From: Tessaracoccus palaemonis | GTDB lineage: Bacteria; Actinomycetota; Actinomycetes; Propionibacteriales; Propionibacteriaceae | Assembly (NCBI RefSeq): GCF_019316905.1 | Contig: NZ_CP079216.1 | Coordinates: 2,790,001-2,854,000, forward strand | Direction: 5' to 3' | DNA length: 64,000 nt | Shown here: positions 38,055 through 48,561 of the stretch, piece after piece | How positions within the stretch are numbered: the stretch's first letter is position 1 | Layout: each line of letters opens with the position of its first letter | Notes under the pieces: generated by a model | Told to the model about the DNA's origin: nothing | The model's input: the letters and a program-made list of their open reading frames with translations, nothing else | Database searches by the model: none | Program-made: the position numbers and the translations under genes

Positions 38055-38951
38055 TCAGTCGGGGAGGGCCGTTCCGGGGGCCGGGTAGGAGGCCTGGGCG
38101 CCCTCGAACTGGACCGTGTACGCCGCGAAACGCGCTGCGAAGGCCGCGGCAACCTCGAGGGAATCCCCGTCGGCGACCCGCGCGGCGAGCGCGCCGCAGA
38201 AGGCGTCGCCGGCCCCGACGGTGTCAACGGGGCGTACCCGGGGCGACGGAACCGACACCGTGCCGCCCGACGAGGCGACCAGCGCCCCGGCCGCCCCCAG
38301 TGTCATGACCACCGACGCGACCCCGGCCGCCCGCAGCCCGGCGACGACGTCGGCCGGCTCGGTGACATCGGGTCCGCCGAGCTGCTTAAGCGCCGCCGCC
38401 CCCTCGTGCTCGTTGACGACGAGCGGGTCGGCGGCCAGCAGCAACTGCGGGGCGACGTCGATGACCGGCGCGAGGTTCACTATCAGGCGCCTCGGCCGAC
38501 AGCCGACGACCTCGAGATCGCTGGTGGCCGGGATCTCGCCCTGCAGCACGACGACGTCGGCCGCCCCGATGACGGGCTCCCATCCCCTGACCAACTCGGG
38601 CGTGACGGCCGCGTTGGCCCCCGGCACCACGACGACGGTGTTCTCGCCCTCCGCGTCCACGCTCACGACGGCCAGACCCGTCGCCCCTGACAGGCGGCGG
38701 ACGTGGGTCAGGTCGACGCCGGCCTCGGCCAGTAGGGTCGTCGCGACGGGGGCGGACGAGTCGTCGCCGACGGCGCCGCACATGGTCACGTCTGCGCCGG
38801 CGAGTGCGGCCGCGCAGGCCTGGTTGGCGCCCTTGCCTCCCGGCGAGAACGTGCCGCCGGACGCGATGAGGGTCTCCCCCGGCAGGATGTGGCGGCGGAG
38901 CAGGAGATGAAGGTCGACATTCAGCGAGCCGACGACGACGACACGGGCCAC
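38055..38951 (-). CDS. rbsK: Ribokinase (PfkB family)
   Basis: A 298-residue PfkB kinase: VVVVGSLNVDL at the N-terminus, GGTFSPGGKGANQACAAA (PfkB signature 1), LNEHEG-type VNEHEGAAALK, and the catalytic Asp in VDTVGAGDAFCGALAARV (signature 2). This pattern is characteristic of ribokinase, which makes ribose 5-phosphate; related pentoses are possible. Start GTG 38951 follows GGAGGATCCC. It is co-directional with the FucU/RbsD-type gene 40 bp upstream, a ribose-utilisation-like pair. Confidence 0.87.
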   Translation of the reverse strand: MARVVVVGSLNVDLHLLLRRHILPGETLIASGGTFSPGGKGANQACAAALAGADVTMCGAVGDDSSAPVATTLLAEAGVDLTHVRRLSGATGLAVVSVDAEGENTVVVVPGANAAVTPELVRGWEPVIGAADVVVLQGEIPATSDLEVVGCRPRRLIVNLAPVIDVAPQLLLAADPLVVNEHEGAAALKQLGGPDVTEPADVVAGLRAAGVASVVMTLGAAGALVASSGGTVSVPSPRVRPVDTVGAGDAFCGALAARVADGDSLEVAAAFAARFAAYTVQFEGAQASYPAPGTALPD

Positions 38952-38991
38952 GGGATCCTCCGGGGTGGTGAAGCGGGCTGGGTCCGGGACG

Positions 38992-39426
38992 TCAGTCCTC
39001 GAACACCACGCCCTTGGTGACGAGGAAGCAGCCGTAGGGGCGGTCCTCGCTGGTCGCGACGACGGCGAAGGCGCGCCGCGCGCGGGCGTAGAAGTCCATC
39101 CGCTCGACCCCCTCGGCCCGGATGCTCCGTCCCTCGGCCTGCTCGGCGGCCGCGATGAACTCCACCTGCACCGGCAGCTCGCCGTCGGGATCGTCGACGG
39201 GGAGCATCCGCGCGAGGGGCGTCTCGATGAACGTGTCGACGGGCAGGAGGGCAAACAGCGCGGCCGCGAGGCGGGTGGTGTCGACGCCCGGCATGGCGAC
39301 GACCTCCAGCCCGGTCGAGTGGGCCGGATAGTTCCGGTCGACGACGGCGAGGGTGTCGCCGTGCCCCATCCGCGCCAACACGGACAGCAACTCGGGCGTG
39401 ACGATCGGATCGATCCCCTTCAGCAT
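38992..39426 (-). CDS. RbsD/FucU-family sugar mutarotase (FucU-like)
   Basis: A 144-residue protein of the RbsD/FucU family: MLKGIDPIVTPELLSVLARM, then GHGDTLAVVDRNYPAHS carrying the catalytic His/Asp region. The MLKGIDP start and DRNYPAHS are closer to FucU than RbsD. These enzymes interconvert sugar anomers (and furanose/pyranose forms), feeding the kinase encoded next. ATG 39426 with GGAAGGGACC upstream. Confidence 0.86.
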   Translation of the reverse strand: MLKGIDPIVTPELLSVLARMGHGDTLAVVDRNYPAHSTGLEVVAMPGVDTTRLAAALFALLPVDTFIETPLARMLPVDDPDGELPVQVEFIAAAEQAEGRSIRAEGVERMDFYARARRAFAVVATSEDRPYGCFLVTKGVVFED

Positions 39427-39522
39427 TGAGAGGTCCCTTCCAGGGTGGTGGGCGACGGTGCCCGCGACAGGTCCGGTCAGCCTATCGCTTCTGACGAGGG
39501 GCAGCGCAAGGGTCGCAGCGCA

Positions 39523-39554
39523 CGAGCGGGCGGCCGGTGAGGGCCGCCCGCTCG
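39523..39554. terminator. Strong hairpin terminator after GH127
   Basis: Perfect 13-bp arms (39523-39535 and 39542-39554) with a 6-nt loop, 25 bp past the GH127 stop in its direction of transcription. It separates the GH127 gene from the FucU/ribokinase pair, which must then have its own promoter (39427-39522). Confidence 0.85.
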
Positions 39555-39579
39555 TCGATGCGCAGGAGATGGTGTGGGC

Positions 39580-41457
39580 TCAGGCCTGCTCTGGCACCCA
39601 CACCCGCATCGTCACGGGGCCCCGGTTCGCCCACGAGTGGTACGGCACCAGGGTGATGTCGAACTCCGCGTCGCCCTCGGCGACGGCGGCGTCCGGGCCG
39701 TACGGCCAGGGGGCTGCGGCGTGTCGGACGCGACGCCCGCGGATGGCGGCGCCGCGGCCGGAGGCCGTCGGCTCGGCCCCGCGGAGCACCTCGATCTCGG
39801 CGACGTCGAGGCCGCCCGGCAGGTCGACTGACTCGACGCACAGCACGAACGGGCCGCGCTCGACGGCGACCGTGCCGCGGACGGCATCGATGCGGGAGTC
39901 GGGGCGGACGAGCCGCGGGGCGAGCGGCAGGTCGAGCTCGATGACGTCGTCGGTGGTCAGGCCCTCGATGCGGCAGGTGCCGGGCTCGACGGTTTCGCCG
40001 CCGAGGGTGGCGCCCGCGGCCCAGCCGGGGATGCGCAGCTCGAGGTCGAACGGGGCCTCGGCCTCGTCGACGGTGACGACGACGCGGCCGTCGTAGGGGT
40101 AGCCGGTGGCCATGGTGAGGCGGACCGGGCTGCCGGCGACCTCGGCCTCGATGCTCGCCGGGGCGTACTGCACGATCTGGACGGCGTCGTCGCTGGCCGT
40201 GGCGACCAGGGTCGACAGGCTGGCGAACGTGCGGGCCACGTTGGTCGGGCAGCAGGACACCTCGAACCACGGGGCGCGCAGCGACGCGTTGGCGCGCGGC
40301 AGCGCCTCGTCGGGGTCGGCGGGCATGGCCGGGGTGCGGCGGTGCAGCGTGTTGGCGTAGAAGAACCCGTCGCCCGCCTCGGACGGAGACGCCGCGACGA
40401 TGTTGTACAGCGCGCGCTCGATGACGTCTCCGTAGCGCAGGTCGCCGGTGGCCAGCAGCAGCCGCCACGCGACCATGACCGACCCGATGCCCGCGCAGGT
40501 CTCGCAGTAGGAGCGGTCCGGGGGGAGCTCGAAGTCGACGCCGAACGCCTCGTCCTGGTGGTGCGATCCCATGCCTCCGGTGATGTAGGTACGCCGGGCG
40601 ATGGTCGCGTCGAACTGCAGGCGCGCAATCTCCAGCAGCTCGGCGTCGCCCTTCTCCACGGCAATGTCGACGGCCGCCGCGCACAGGTAGAGAGCGCGGA
40701 CCGAGTGGCCGCGCAGCACGGTCGACTCCCGGAAGGGCTCGTCGTCCTGGTAGTAGGAGCGGCCGAACTCGATGTCCGGGAGGATGCCGTGGCCGCGGCG
40801 GTCCAGGAAGATTCGGGCCTGCTCGAGGTACCTGGCATCCCCGGTGGCGCGCGACAGCTCGGCCAGCGCGACCTCGATCTCGGGATGCCCGCAGACGTCC
40901 TCGCGTGCGCCCTTGCCGAACTCGCGGCAGACGTGGTCGGCCGCCTTGATCGCGACGCGGACGATCGCTCCCTCGTGACCGGTGCGGATCCGCGCGACGG
41001 CGGCCTGGATCAGGTGCCCGTAGCAGTACAGCTCGTGCCCCCAGGCGAAGGCCGAGTAGCGCGGCTCCTGGCCGGGGTTGCCGAAGCGGGTGTTGAGATA
41101 GCCGTCGTCGCCCTGCACGGCCTCGATGAGCGCGCCGAGGCGCTCGATCTCGGCGTCGAGGTCCTCGTCCCCGGTGCGGCCGACCTCCCAGGCCATGGCC
41201 TCGATCAGCTTGTACACGTCGGAGTCCGCGAACTCGCGGCCCTGGTGGCGGCCCCCGATGGTCCCCTCGGCTGCCCGGACAAAGTTCTCGATCCAGCCGA
41301 CCTTGGTCTCCCACCTCAGGGAGTGCGGGATGAGCTTGTCGGCGTTGAGCTGCTGCCGGTCACCCCAGAAGCCGCCGAGGATGCGGATCTGGTCGATGCC
41401 GACGGGTTGCAGCCGTCCGCCGCCGGGCGCGACGGGCAGGAAGGAAGCGGAAACCAT
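39580..41457 (-). CDS. GH127 glycoside hydrolase (beta-L-arabinofuranosidase-like)
   Basis: A 625-residue GH127 enzyme (former DUF1680). The Zn/catalytic signature is present: DRSYCETCAGIGSV (Glu and Cys ligands) and FEVSCCPTNVARTFA (tandem Cys with the nucleophile). The barrel is alpha/alpha; C-terminal beta-sandwich from ~420. No signal peptide, so it acts on imported oligosaccharides. The founding member HypBA1 releases L-arabinofuranose; relatives act on other furanosides in pectin. ATG 41457 is preferred to GTG 41463 because AGGAG lies five bases before it. Divergent from a LacI regulator with a shared control region. Confidence 0.93.
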   Translation of the reverse strand: MVSASFLPVAPGGGRLQPVGIDQIRILGGFWGDRQQLNADKLIPHSLRWETKVGWIENFVRAAEGTIGGRHQGREFADSDVYKLIEAMAWEVGRTGDEDLDAEIERLGALIEAVQGDDGYLNTRFGNPGQEPRYSAFAWGHELYCYGHLIQAAVARIRTGHEGAIVRVAIKAADHVCREFGKGAREDVCGHPEIEVALAELSRATGDARYLEQARIFLDRRGHGILPDIEFGRSYYQDDEPFRESTVLRGHSVRALYLCAAAVDIAVEKGDAELLEIARLQFDATIARRTYITGGMGSHHQDEAFGVDFELPPDRSYCETCAGIGSVMVAWRLLLATGDLRYGDVIERALYNIVAASPSEAGDGFFYANTLHRRTPAMPADPDEALPRANASLRAPWFEVSCCPTNVARTFASLSTLVATASDDAVQIVQYAPASIEAEVAGSPVRLTMATGYPYDGRVVVTVDEAEAPFDLELRIPGWAAGATLGGETVEPGTCRIEGLTTDDVIELDLPLAPRLVRPDSRIDAVRGTVAVERGPFVLCVESVDLPGGLDVAEIEVLRGAEPTASGRGAAIRGRRVRHAAAPWPYGPDAAVAEGDAEFDITLVPYHSWANRGPVTMRVWVPEQA

Positions 41458-41509
41458 GGTCACTCCTAGGGCGTGGTCGCGACGGCACCTTCACCGGCAC
41501 CACGAAATG

Positions 41510-41557
41510 CTCGAAAACGTTTGAGGGAATCTTGACATGGCAACTCGATTGCGTCAA
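41510..41557. promoter_or_regulatory. GH127 promoter with LacI-type operator
   Basis: Minus strand: -35 TTGACG (41557-41552), 17-bp spacer, -10 CAAGAT (41534-41529). The palindromic core AAACGTTT (41515-41522, within CTCGAAAACGTTTGAG) falls at the expected transcription start and has the central CG and A/T flanks typical of LacI-family operators. The divergent LacI protein is the likely ligand. Confidence 0.7.
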
Positions 41558-41654
41558 TGCACCCGATCGGAATGGTTTCCGGTATGGTGACCGAAACTCC
41601 CACGAGGAGATGCTCACCCTGCAAAGCCGCCGGAGACGGGACCTGGAGGACACG

Positions 41655-42686
41655 GTGCCGAGGACCGAAGCCGCCGCGAGGCGCAACCCCAAGAGCGCGA
41701 CGCTCATCGACGTCGCACAGCTGGCGCGCGTCTCCGTGTCTACGGCGTCGAAGGCCCTGAACGGCCGCTCCGACGTGGCCGAGACCACGCGGGAGCGTGT
41801 CGTCGAGGCGGCCCGGCGCCTGAACTTCGTGCCGAACACGCTCGCGAAGTCGCTGCAGACGGGCCGTTCCGGCACCGTCGGGCTCATCACCCACGACTTC
41901 GACGGCCGCTTCTCCATCCCCCTGCTGATGGGGGCGGAGGACGCGTTCGGCGTCAACAAGGTCTCGGTGCTGCTCTGCGACGCCCGCGGAGACGCCATCC
42001 GGGAGCGCTACCACCTTGACGTCCTGATGCAGCGCCGCGTCGACGGCCTCATCATCGTCGGCGCCCGCCCCGACACGCGCCCGACGCTCGGCCGCGGGCT
42101 CCCCGTGCCTGTGGTCTACGCCTACGCGCCGTCCGACGACCCCGAGGACTGCTCGATCGTGTCCGACAACGTCGCGGCCGGCGACCTCGGCGTCTCACAT
42201 CTGCTCGCGGCCGGGCGCCGCCACGTCGCGATCATCGCCGGCGACACGACCTACGGCGCGGCCGTCGAGCGCGTGCACGGTGCGAAGCGGCGCCTGTCGG
42301 AGGCCGGCCTGGAGTCACTGGGCGGCGACGCGTTCTTCGGTTCCTGGACCGAGCCGTGGGGCCGCGCGGCGATGCGGACAATCCTCACGCAGTACCCCGA
42401 GGTCGACGGCGTGCTGTGCGGCAACGACCAGATAGCCCGGGGCGCCCTCGACACGCTCCGCGACGAGGGTCGTCGCGTACCGGACGACGTCTCGGTGGTA
42501 GGGCACGACAACTGGGAGATCCTCGCGACGGGTGCCCGCCCGACGCTGACCAGCATCGAGATGAACCTCGAGGAGATCGGCAGGCTCGCCGCACAGCGGC
42601 TCGCCGAGGCCATGGAGGGCAACGTGTCCCACGGTGTCGAGTACATGGCACCGCACCTGGTCGTGCGCGCCTCGTCGGTCGCCTGA
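41655..42686 (+). CDS. LacI-family transcriptional regulator
   Basis: A 343-residue LacI repressor: N-terminal HTH with hinge helix (TLIDVAQLARVSVSTASKAL; FVPNTLAKSL), then a periplasmic-binding-like sugar domain (GLIIVGARPD; GVLCGNDQIARGALD; VVGHDNWEI). It is divergent from GH127 and probably represses it, sensing a released sugar. The frame opens at 41532, but GTG 41655 is chosen: GGAGGA lies 5-11 nt upstream and the HTH follows in the usual place. A strong terminator follows. Confidence 0.9.
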   Translation: MPRTEAAARRNPKSATLIDVAQLARVSVSTASKALNGRSDVAETTRERVVEAARRLNFVPNTLAKSLQTGRSGTVGLITHDFDGRFSIPLLMGAEDAFGVNKVSVLLCDARGDAIRERYHLDVLMQRRVDGLIIVGARPDTRPTLGRGLPVPVVYAYAPSDDPEDCSIVSDNVAAGDLGVSHLLAAGRRHVAIIAGDTTYGAAVERVHGAKRRLSEAGLESLGGDAFFGSWTEPWGRAAMRTILTQYPEVDGVLCGNDQIARGALDTLRDEGRRVPDDVSVVGHDNWEILATGARPTLTSIEMNLEEIGRLAAQRLAEAMEGNVSHGVEYMAPHLVVRASSVA

Positions 42687-42690
42687 CACG

Positions 42691-42725
42691 CATCGGGGCC
42701 CTCGGCGACGCCGAGGGCCCCGATG
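42691..42725. terminator. Bidirectional terminator between lacI-type gene and fumC
   Basis: Perfect 16-bp arms (42691-42706, 42710-42725) around a 3-nt loop, 4 bp after the LacI stop and 7 bp from the convergent fumC stop. One of the strongest hairpins in the window. Confidence 0.92.
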
Positions 42726-42732
42726 TCTCAGG

Positions 42733-44121
<1,389 letters not shown>

Positions 44122-44216
44122 GCCCTAGAACCTACCGCCGCGGTCAACCCCTCACCGACGATTCGGCGCGTCCCGCCCGGCTGTGCCACACGGCTCAACC
44201 GCGGCTGGGCAAAGGA

Positions 44217-44261
44217 GAAGCCCGGCCCGCTGCATTGGGGGGCGGCAGGGGACCGGGCTTC
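44217..44261 (-). terminator. Hairpin terminator after the G5/RlpA gene
   Basis: Arms 44217-44225 and 44253-44261 (GAAGCCCGG/CCGGGCTTC), 27-nt loop, followed on the minus strand toward fumC. It is 88 bp past the stop of the RlpA-domain gene; moderate confidence because of the long loop. Confidence 0.55.
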
Positions 44262-44348
44262 TTGTGCACCTCGCGAGGCACGCTTCAACTATAGACGTAG
44301 AAAGGTCAGACCAGTCAAGTTGATCGGGGTGTTTTTCCGGAAATAGTT

Positions 44349-45494
44349 TCAGGAGACAACTTCGTACGTCAGCGTGATGATGCCGGACGACAGGCCGCCG
44401 ACTGCGCGCATGGCGCCGCGGGACAGGTCGAGGCAGCGGTCGCCGACGTAGGGGCCGCGATCGTTGATGCGGACGATGGTCGTCCTGCCGTTGGCCTTGT
44501 TGGTGACCTTCAGCTTGGTCCCGAACGGGAAACTGAGGTGCGCGGCGGTCAGGCCGTCGGGGTTGAAGGACTCGCCGTTGGCTGTCACGGAACCCGTGTC
44601 GTAGTAGGACGCGCGGCAGGTGGTGCCGGAGGCGGGCGTCAGGTCCGACGGCGCGGTGCTCTCGGTCTCCTTGGTGCCCACCCGGACGACCTCGGTGACG
44701 GGCTCCTTCGTGGTCCTGGTGGATGTCAGCTCCGACGAGACCAGCTTGCCGTTGCGGTAGGTGTCCGTGTGGGTCTCGGTGGCCTTGCCCTTGACGCCCT
44801 CGGTTGTGACCTTGGTCGTGCCCTTGGCGAGCTTGTCCGTCTTGACCTTCTTCGTGTCGTAGGCGACGGAGACCTTCTTCGTGCTGGTCTTGACCTCGAC
44901 GTCGACGTACTTCACCGTCATGCCCTCGCTCAGCTCGGTCTCGGGCGACGGCTTCACCTCGTCGTCGGCGTCCACCTCGATGCCCTCCTGCGCGAGCAGG
45001 TCGGCGACGGTGCCCGCGGCGCGGACGGCCGCGCTGGCCCCGTCGGCCTTCAGCGTGACCTCCTTGGGCGTGGAGACCTCGAGGTCGAGGCCCTCGCGGC
45101 CGATGCCGACGGAGCGGGTGGCGGACAGCTTGGAGTCCGCGTCGTCGAGCTGCAGCTGCGAGAGCGCCTGACCGACCGTCTGCGCGGTGGTCCAGACGGT
45201 GCGCTGCTCGCCGTCGACGGTGAGCGCGAGCTCGCGGCCGTAGGCGACGGAGATCTCCATCCCGTCGGTGATGGTGGTGTCGGCGGCGGGCAGGACCACG
45301 TCGTGCGTGCCGAGGTCGATGCCCTGCAGGTCGAGCACGTCCCCGACGGTGGTCTCACGCACCGCGATGGAGCTGCTGACGCCGTCGACCGTGAGGGTGA
45401 CGTCGTTCTTCTGCAGCGCCGTGGCGATGGCGGCCGTGCCGACGAGGGCGAGCGCTGCCCCGCCGGCGATCGCGGGGATGAGGATCTTTGCCAT
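44349..45494 (-). CDS. Secreted DUF348-G5-RlpA (double-psi barrel) cell-wall protein
   Basis: A 381-residue exported protein: N-terminal hydrophobic signal/anchor (~5-26), two or three DUF348 ubiquitin-like repeats (~30-205), a G5 domain (~210-285), and a C-terminal RlpA-like double-psi barrel (~305-381) with ASYYDTGSVTANGESFNP and RINDRGPYVGDRCLDLS. DUF348-G5 is the N-terminal half of RpfB resuscitation-promoting factors; here the lysozyme-like Rpf domain is replaced by RlpA, which in other bacteria cleaves or binds naked glycan strands. A role in peptidoglycan turnover is inferred. It lies 92 bp downstream of copA, same strand. Confidence 0.88.
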   Translation of the reverse strand: MAKILIPAIAGGAALALVGTAAIATALQKNDVTLTVDGVSSSIAVRETTVGDVLDLQGIDLGTHDVVLPAADTTITDGMEISVAYGRELALTVDGEQRTVWTTAQTVGQALSQLQLDDADSKLSATRSVGIGREGLDLEVSTPKEVTLKADGASAAVRAAGTVADLLAQEGIEVDADDEVKPSPETELSEGMTVKYVDVEVKTSTKKVSVAYDTKKVKTDKLAKGTTKVTTEGVKGKATETHTDTYRNGKLVSSELTSTRTTKEPVTEVVRVGTKETESTAPSDLTPASGTTCRASYYDTGSVTANGESFNPDGLTAAHLSFPFGTKLKVTNKANGRTTIVRINDRGPYVGDRCLDLSRGAMRAVGGLSSGIITLTYEVVS

Positions 45495-45586
45495 CAGGTG
45501 AGCTCCAGTGTGGTCCACGTCCGGTACGCCGGACGGCCTAAGCCTAGAGCCTTTCCTGAGAAACTCCAAACGCTTCCTGAGAAATC

Positions 45587-47782
45587 TTAATCTTTCAAGG
45601 AGGGCTGGTTCGCGGACGACCTGAAGCCCCTCAGCCGGAGGCTGTTGAGCACGACGAAGACGCTCGAGAAGGCCATCGCGGCGCCCGCGATCATGGGCGT
45701 CAGCATGCCGATCGCGGCCAACGGGATGGCGGCCGTGTTGTACCCGAACGCCCACACCAGGTTGGACCTGATGGTGCGCAGCGTGGCGCGCGCCAGCCGC
45801 ACCGCGTCGACGACGGCGCCGAGGTCGTGGCGCATCACGGTGATGTCGCCTGCGGCGATGGCCGCGTCGGTGCCGGTGCCCATGGCGATGCCGAGGTCGG
45901 CGGCCGCGATCGCGGCCGCGTCGTTGACGCCGTCGCCCACCATCGCCACCCGGTGGCCAGCGGCCTGGAGTTCGTGGACGGCCTCGACCTTGCCGGCCGG
46001 GGTCACCCCTGCGCGCACCTCGTCGATGCCGAGCTGGCCGGCGACGGAGCGGGCGGTCGCCTCGTTGTCTCCGCTCAGCATCACGGGCGTGATGCCGAGG
46101 TCCTTGAGCTGCGCCACGGCGACGGCGGCGCTGTCCTTGACGGTGTCGGAGACGATGATGCGGCCGAGCACGTCGTGGTCGTCGGCGATCTCCAGGATGC
46201 TGCCGAGCAGGTTGCCCCGCCAGGTCGGGGCCAGGTGGCCGAGTTCGGAGATGAAGACAGGGGACCCGGCGTAGATGACGCGACCGTCGACCTCGCCCTT
46301 GACGCCGCGCCCGGCCACGTTGACAAACCCCGAAACCGGCTCGTGCTGGGGCACGGTCGCGACGATCGCGCGGGCGATCGGGTGCTCGGAGCCGGACTCG
46401 ACGGCAGCGGCCAGCCTCAGCAGCTCGTCGCGGGTCACCCCGTCGGCGGGCTCGACGTCGACGACGGACATCTGTCCGGTGGTCAGGGTGCCGGTCTTGT
46501 CGAACATCACCACGTCCACGCGGCGAGCCCGCTCCAGCGCCTGCGGGCCGCGGATGACGGTGCCGAGCTGCGCGCCACGACCCGTGCCGACCATGAGGGC
46601 CGACGGCGTCGCCAGACCCAGGGCGCAGGGGCAGGCGATGATCAGGACGGAGATCGCGGCCGAGAGGGCCATGGTCCAGCCGTGCGCCAGTGCCAGGTGT
46701 GCGATCAGGGTGACGGCGGCAACGGCGAGCACGACGGGCACGAAGATGCCCGACACCTTGTCGGCGAGGCGCTGGACGTCGGCCTTGCCGGTCTGCGCCT
46801 CCTCGACCATCTGCGCGATGCGGGCCAGCTGGGAGTCCGAGCCGACGGCGCGGGCCTCCACCACCAGCCTGCCGGTGGTGTTGATGGAGCCGCCGACGAC
46901 GTCGTCACCCTCGTCCACCTCGACGGGGAGGGACTCGCCCGTGATGATGGAGGCGTCGACGGCGGAGCGACCCTCGACGATGACCCCGTCGACCGCGACC
47001 TTCTCGCCGGGTCGCACGACGACACGATCCCCGACGCGCAGACTCGCGACATCGACCTGGCTCTCGCGACCGTCCGACAGCAGCGTCGCGCTCTTCGCCC
47101 CGACCTCCAGAAGCGCCCGCATCGCCGCCCCGGACTCGCTCTTCGCGCGGGCCTCGATCCACCTGCCCAACAGCAGGAACGAGATGATCGTGACGGCGGC
47201 CTCGAAGTAGATGAAGCCCATGGCGTCCTGCGCGACCAGGTCGAACGTGAAGCTGTGCTTCATGCCGATCATGCCTGCGTGGCCGAACAGCATGGCGTAG
47301 AGCGACCAGGCGTAGGCGGTCAGCGTGCCGAGGCTGACCAGCGTGTCCATCGTCGTGGTGCCGTGCCGCAGGTTGACCCAGGCGGCCCTGTGGAAGCCGC
47401 GGCCGAGCCAGAGCACGACGAACGTCGACGCGACGAGCGCGAGCCATTGCCAGCCGTCGAACTGCAGCGCCGGCACCATCGACACGGCGACGACGGGGAC
47501 GCTCAGCACGAACGACGTGACGGCGCGTCGACCGAGCTCCGCCGTCTCGTCGTCGTTGCGCCGGGTCGGGGCGGGAAGGCTCGCGCCGTAGCCGGCCTTC
47601 TCCACCACCTCGATCAGGTCGGTGGCGGTCAGCCCGACCGGGGCGTCGACGGTCGCCTTCTCGGTCGCGAAGTTGACCGTCGCGGACACGCCGTCGACCT
47701 TGTTGAGCTTCTTCTCGATCCGGGCCGCGCACGAGGCGCAGGTCATGCCCGAGATGTCGAGGTTGATCGTGGTGGTGGACAC
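45587..47782 (-). CDS. copA: Copper-exporting P1B-type ATPase
   Basis: A 731-residue P-type ATPase: N-terminal heavy-metal domain with MTCASC (~12-17), eight helices, TGES actuator motif (ITGESLPVEV), the transmembrane copper motif CPC in IIACPCALGLATPSAL, phosphorylation site DKTGTLT, SEHPIARAI (HP locus) and GDGVNDAAA hinge. CPC plus csoR-copZ context indicates Cu(I) export. Start GTG 47782 lies 19 bp after the copZ stop; an in-frame ATG 47836 inside copZ would add 18 residues and is less likely. Confidence 0.95.
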   Translation of the reverse strand: MSTTTINLDISGMTCASCAARIEKKLNKVDGVSATVNFATEKATVDAPVGLTATDLIEVVEKAGYGASLPAPTRRNDDETAELGRRAVTSFVLSVPVVAVSMVPALQFDGWQWLALVASTFVVLWLGRGFHRAAWVNLRHGTTTMDTLVSLGTLTAYAWSLYAMLFGHAGMIGMKHSFTFDLVAQDAMGFIYFEAAVTIISFLLLGRWIEARAKSESGAAMRALLEVGAKSATLLSDGRESQVDVASLRVGDRVVVRPGEKVAVDGVIVEGRSAVDASIITGESLPVEVDEGDDVVGGSINTTGRLVVEARAVGSDSQLARIAQMVEEAQTGKADVQRLADKVSGIFVPVVLAVAAVTLIAHLALAHGWTMALSAAISVLIIACPCALGLATPSALMVGTGRGAQLGTVIRGPQALERARRVDVVMFDKTGTLTTGQMSVVDVEPADGVTRDELLRLAAAVESGSEHPIARAIVATVPQHEPVSGFVNVAGRGVKGEVDGRVIYAGSPVFISELGHLAPTWRGNLLGSILEIADDHDVLGRIIVSDTVKDSAAVAVAQLKDLGITPVMLSGDNEATARSVAGQLGIDEVRAGVTPAGKVEAVHELQAAGHRVAMVGDGVNDAAAIAAADLGIAMGTGTDAAIAAGDITVMRHDLGAVVDAVRLARATLRTIRSNLVWAFGYNTAAIPLAAIGMLTPMIAGAAMAFSSVFVVLNSLRLRGFRSSANQPSLKD

Positions 47783-47801
47783 GGGTGGGTTACGCCTCTT
47801 C

Positions 47802-48008
47802 TCAGGCCTCGACGACGGTGTAGTCGCCCGCTTCACGGACGGCTTCGACGATGAAGTCGAAAGGGATGCGCTCGTCGGACTCGACCGACATGGTCCCCTC
47901 GAGCTGCACGTTGACGTTCTTGACGCCCTCGACCTCGGAGACCTCCTCGGTGACGTGGTTGACGCAGTTGCCGCAGGTCATGCCCGAGACGGTGTACGTG
48001 GCGATCAT
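47802..48008 (-). CDS. copZ: Copper chaperone (heavy-metal-associated domain)
   Basis: A 68-residue single HMA domain with the metal site GMTCGNC near residue 10 and the usual beta-alpha-beta-beta-alpha-beta length. It carries Cu(I) to CopA in the cytosol. ATG 48008 has AAGGGAG upstream; middle gene of csoR-copZ-copA, 28 bp after csoR. Confidence 0.94.
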   Translation of the reverse strand: MIATYTVSGMTCGNCVNHVTEEVSEVEGVKNVNVQLEGTMSVESDERIPFDFIVEAVREAGDYTVVEA

Positions 48009-48036
48009 TCTTGCTCCCTTGGGTGGTGGGGTTCGG

Positions 48037-48330
48037 TTACTTCGCGAGCCGTCGGATGGCCTGCATGGCCTCGTCGAGCTTCTCGTCGGCCTCGGGTCCG
48101 CCCTTGCGGGCGGCGTCGGCGACGCAGTGGGACAGGTGGTCCTCCAGGAGGCCCATCGAGACGGCCTTGAGCGCACTGGTCACGGCCGAGATCTGGGTGA
48201 GGACGTCGATGCAGTACTTGTCCTCCTCCACCATCCGCGCGATCCCGCGCGCCTGACCCTCGATCAGCTTCAGCCGACGCAGGTACTCCGCCTTCTGGGG
48301 CGTGTAGCCGTGGTGCGCGTGCTCGTTCAT
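48037..48330 (-). CDS. csoR: Copper-sensing transcriptional repressor CsoR
   Basis: A 97-residue all-helical DUF156 repressor. The copper site C-H-C is present: Cys in DKYCIDVLTQ, then His and Cys in EDHLSHCV. Copper binding releases it from DNA and turns on copZ-copA. An N-terminal His cluster (MNEHAHHGY) may be an extra metal site. ATG 48330 has AGGAGG upstream; the operator is described separately. Confidence 0.96.
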   Translation of the reverse strand: MNEHAHHGYTPQKAEYLRRLKLIEGQARGIARMVEEDKYCIDVLTQISAVTSALKAVSMGLLEDHLSHCVADAARKGGPEADEKLDEAMQAIRRLAK

Positions 48331-48347
48331 GGGTTCCTCCTTCTGTG

Positions 48348-48376
48348 ACTATACCCCCAGGGGGTACCCCCTTCAA
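48348..48376 (-). promoter_or_regulatory. csoR promoter with CsoR operator
   Basis: Minus strand: -35 TTGAAG (48376-48371), 17-bp spacer, -10 TATAGT (48353-48348). The G/C-tract palindrome TACCCCC-A-GGGGGTA (48352-48366), typical of CsoR operators, fills the spacer and overlaps the -10. Confidence 0.88.
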
Positions 48377-48398
48377 CCACGGCCCCCCTCATCCGCAG

Positions 48399-48452
48399 GC
48401 GCCAACGAAGTTCACCGACGCCAACGAAATTCACGCGAATGGCGCTGGCGTC
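48399..48452. repeat. Decayed GCCAACGA-family element, copy D
   Basis: Two direct GCCAACGA copies (48401, 48420) remain, but the right arm is degenerate (GGCGCTGGCG only). It looks like an eroded copy of the elements at 12470, 14383 and 37917. 48453-48560 holds nothing recognisable. Confidence 0.7.
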
Positions 48453-48561
48453 CACACAAGGGGGTGTGGCCGACGGCGGCGCGGGGCCGTCGAAACGGCC
48501 GACGGTGGCGCGAGCCCACCGGGAGCCCCGGGGCACAGGGGGGACCGAGGCACCACGACGG

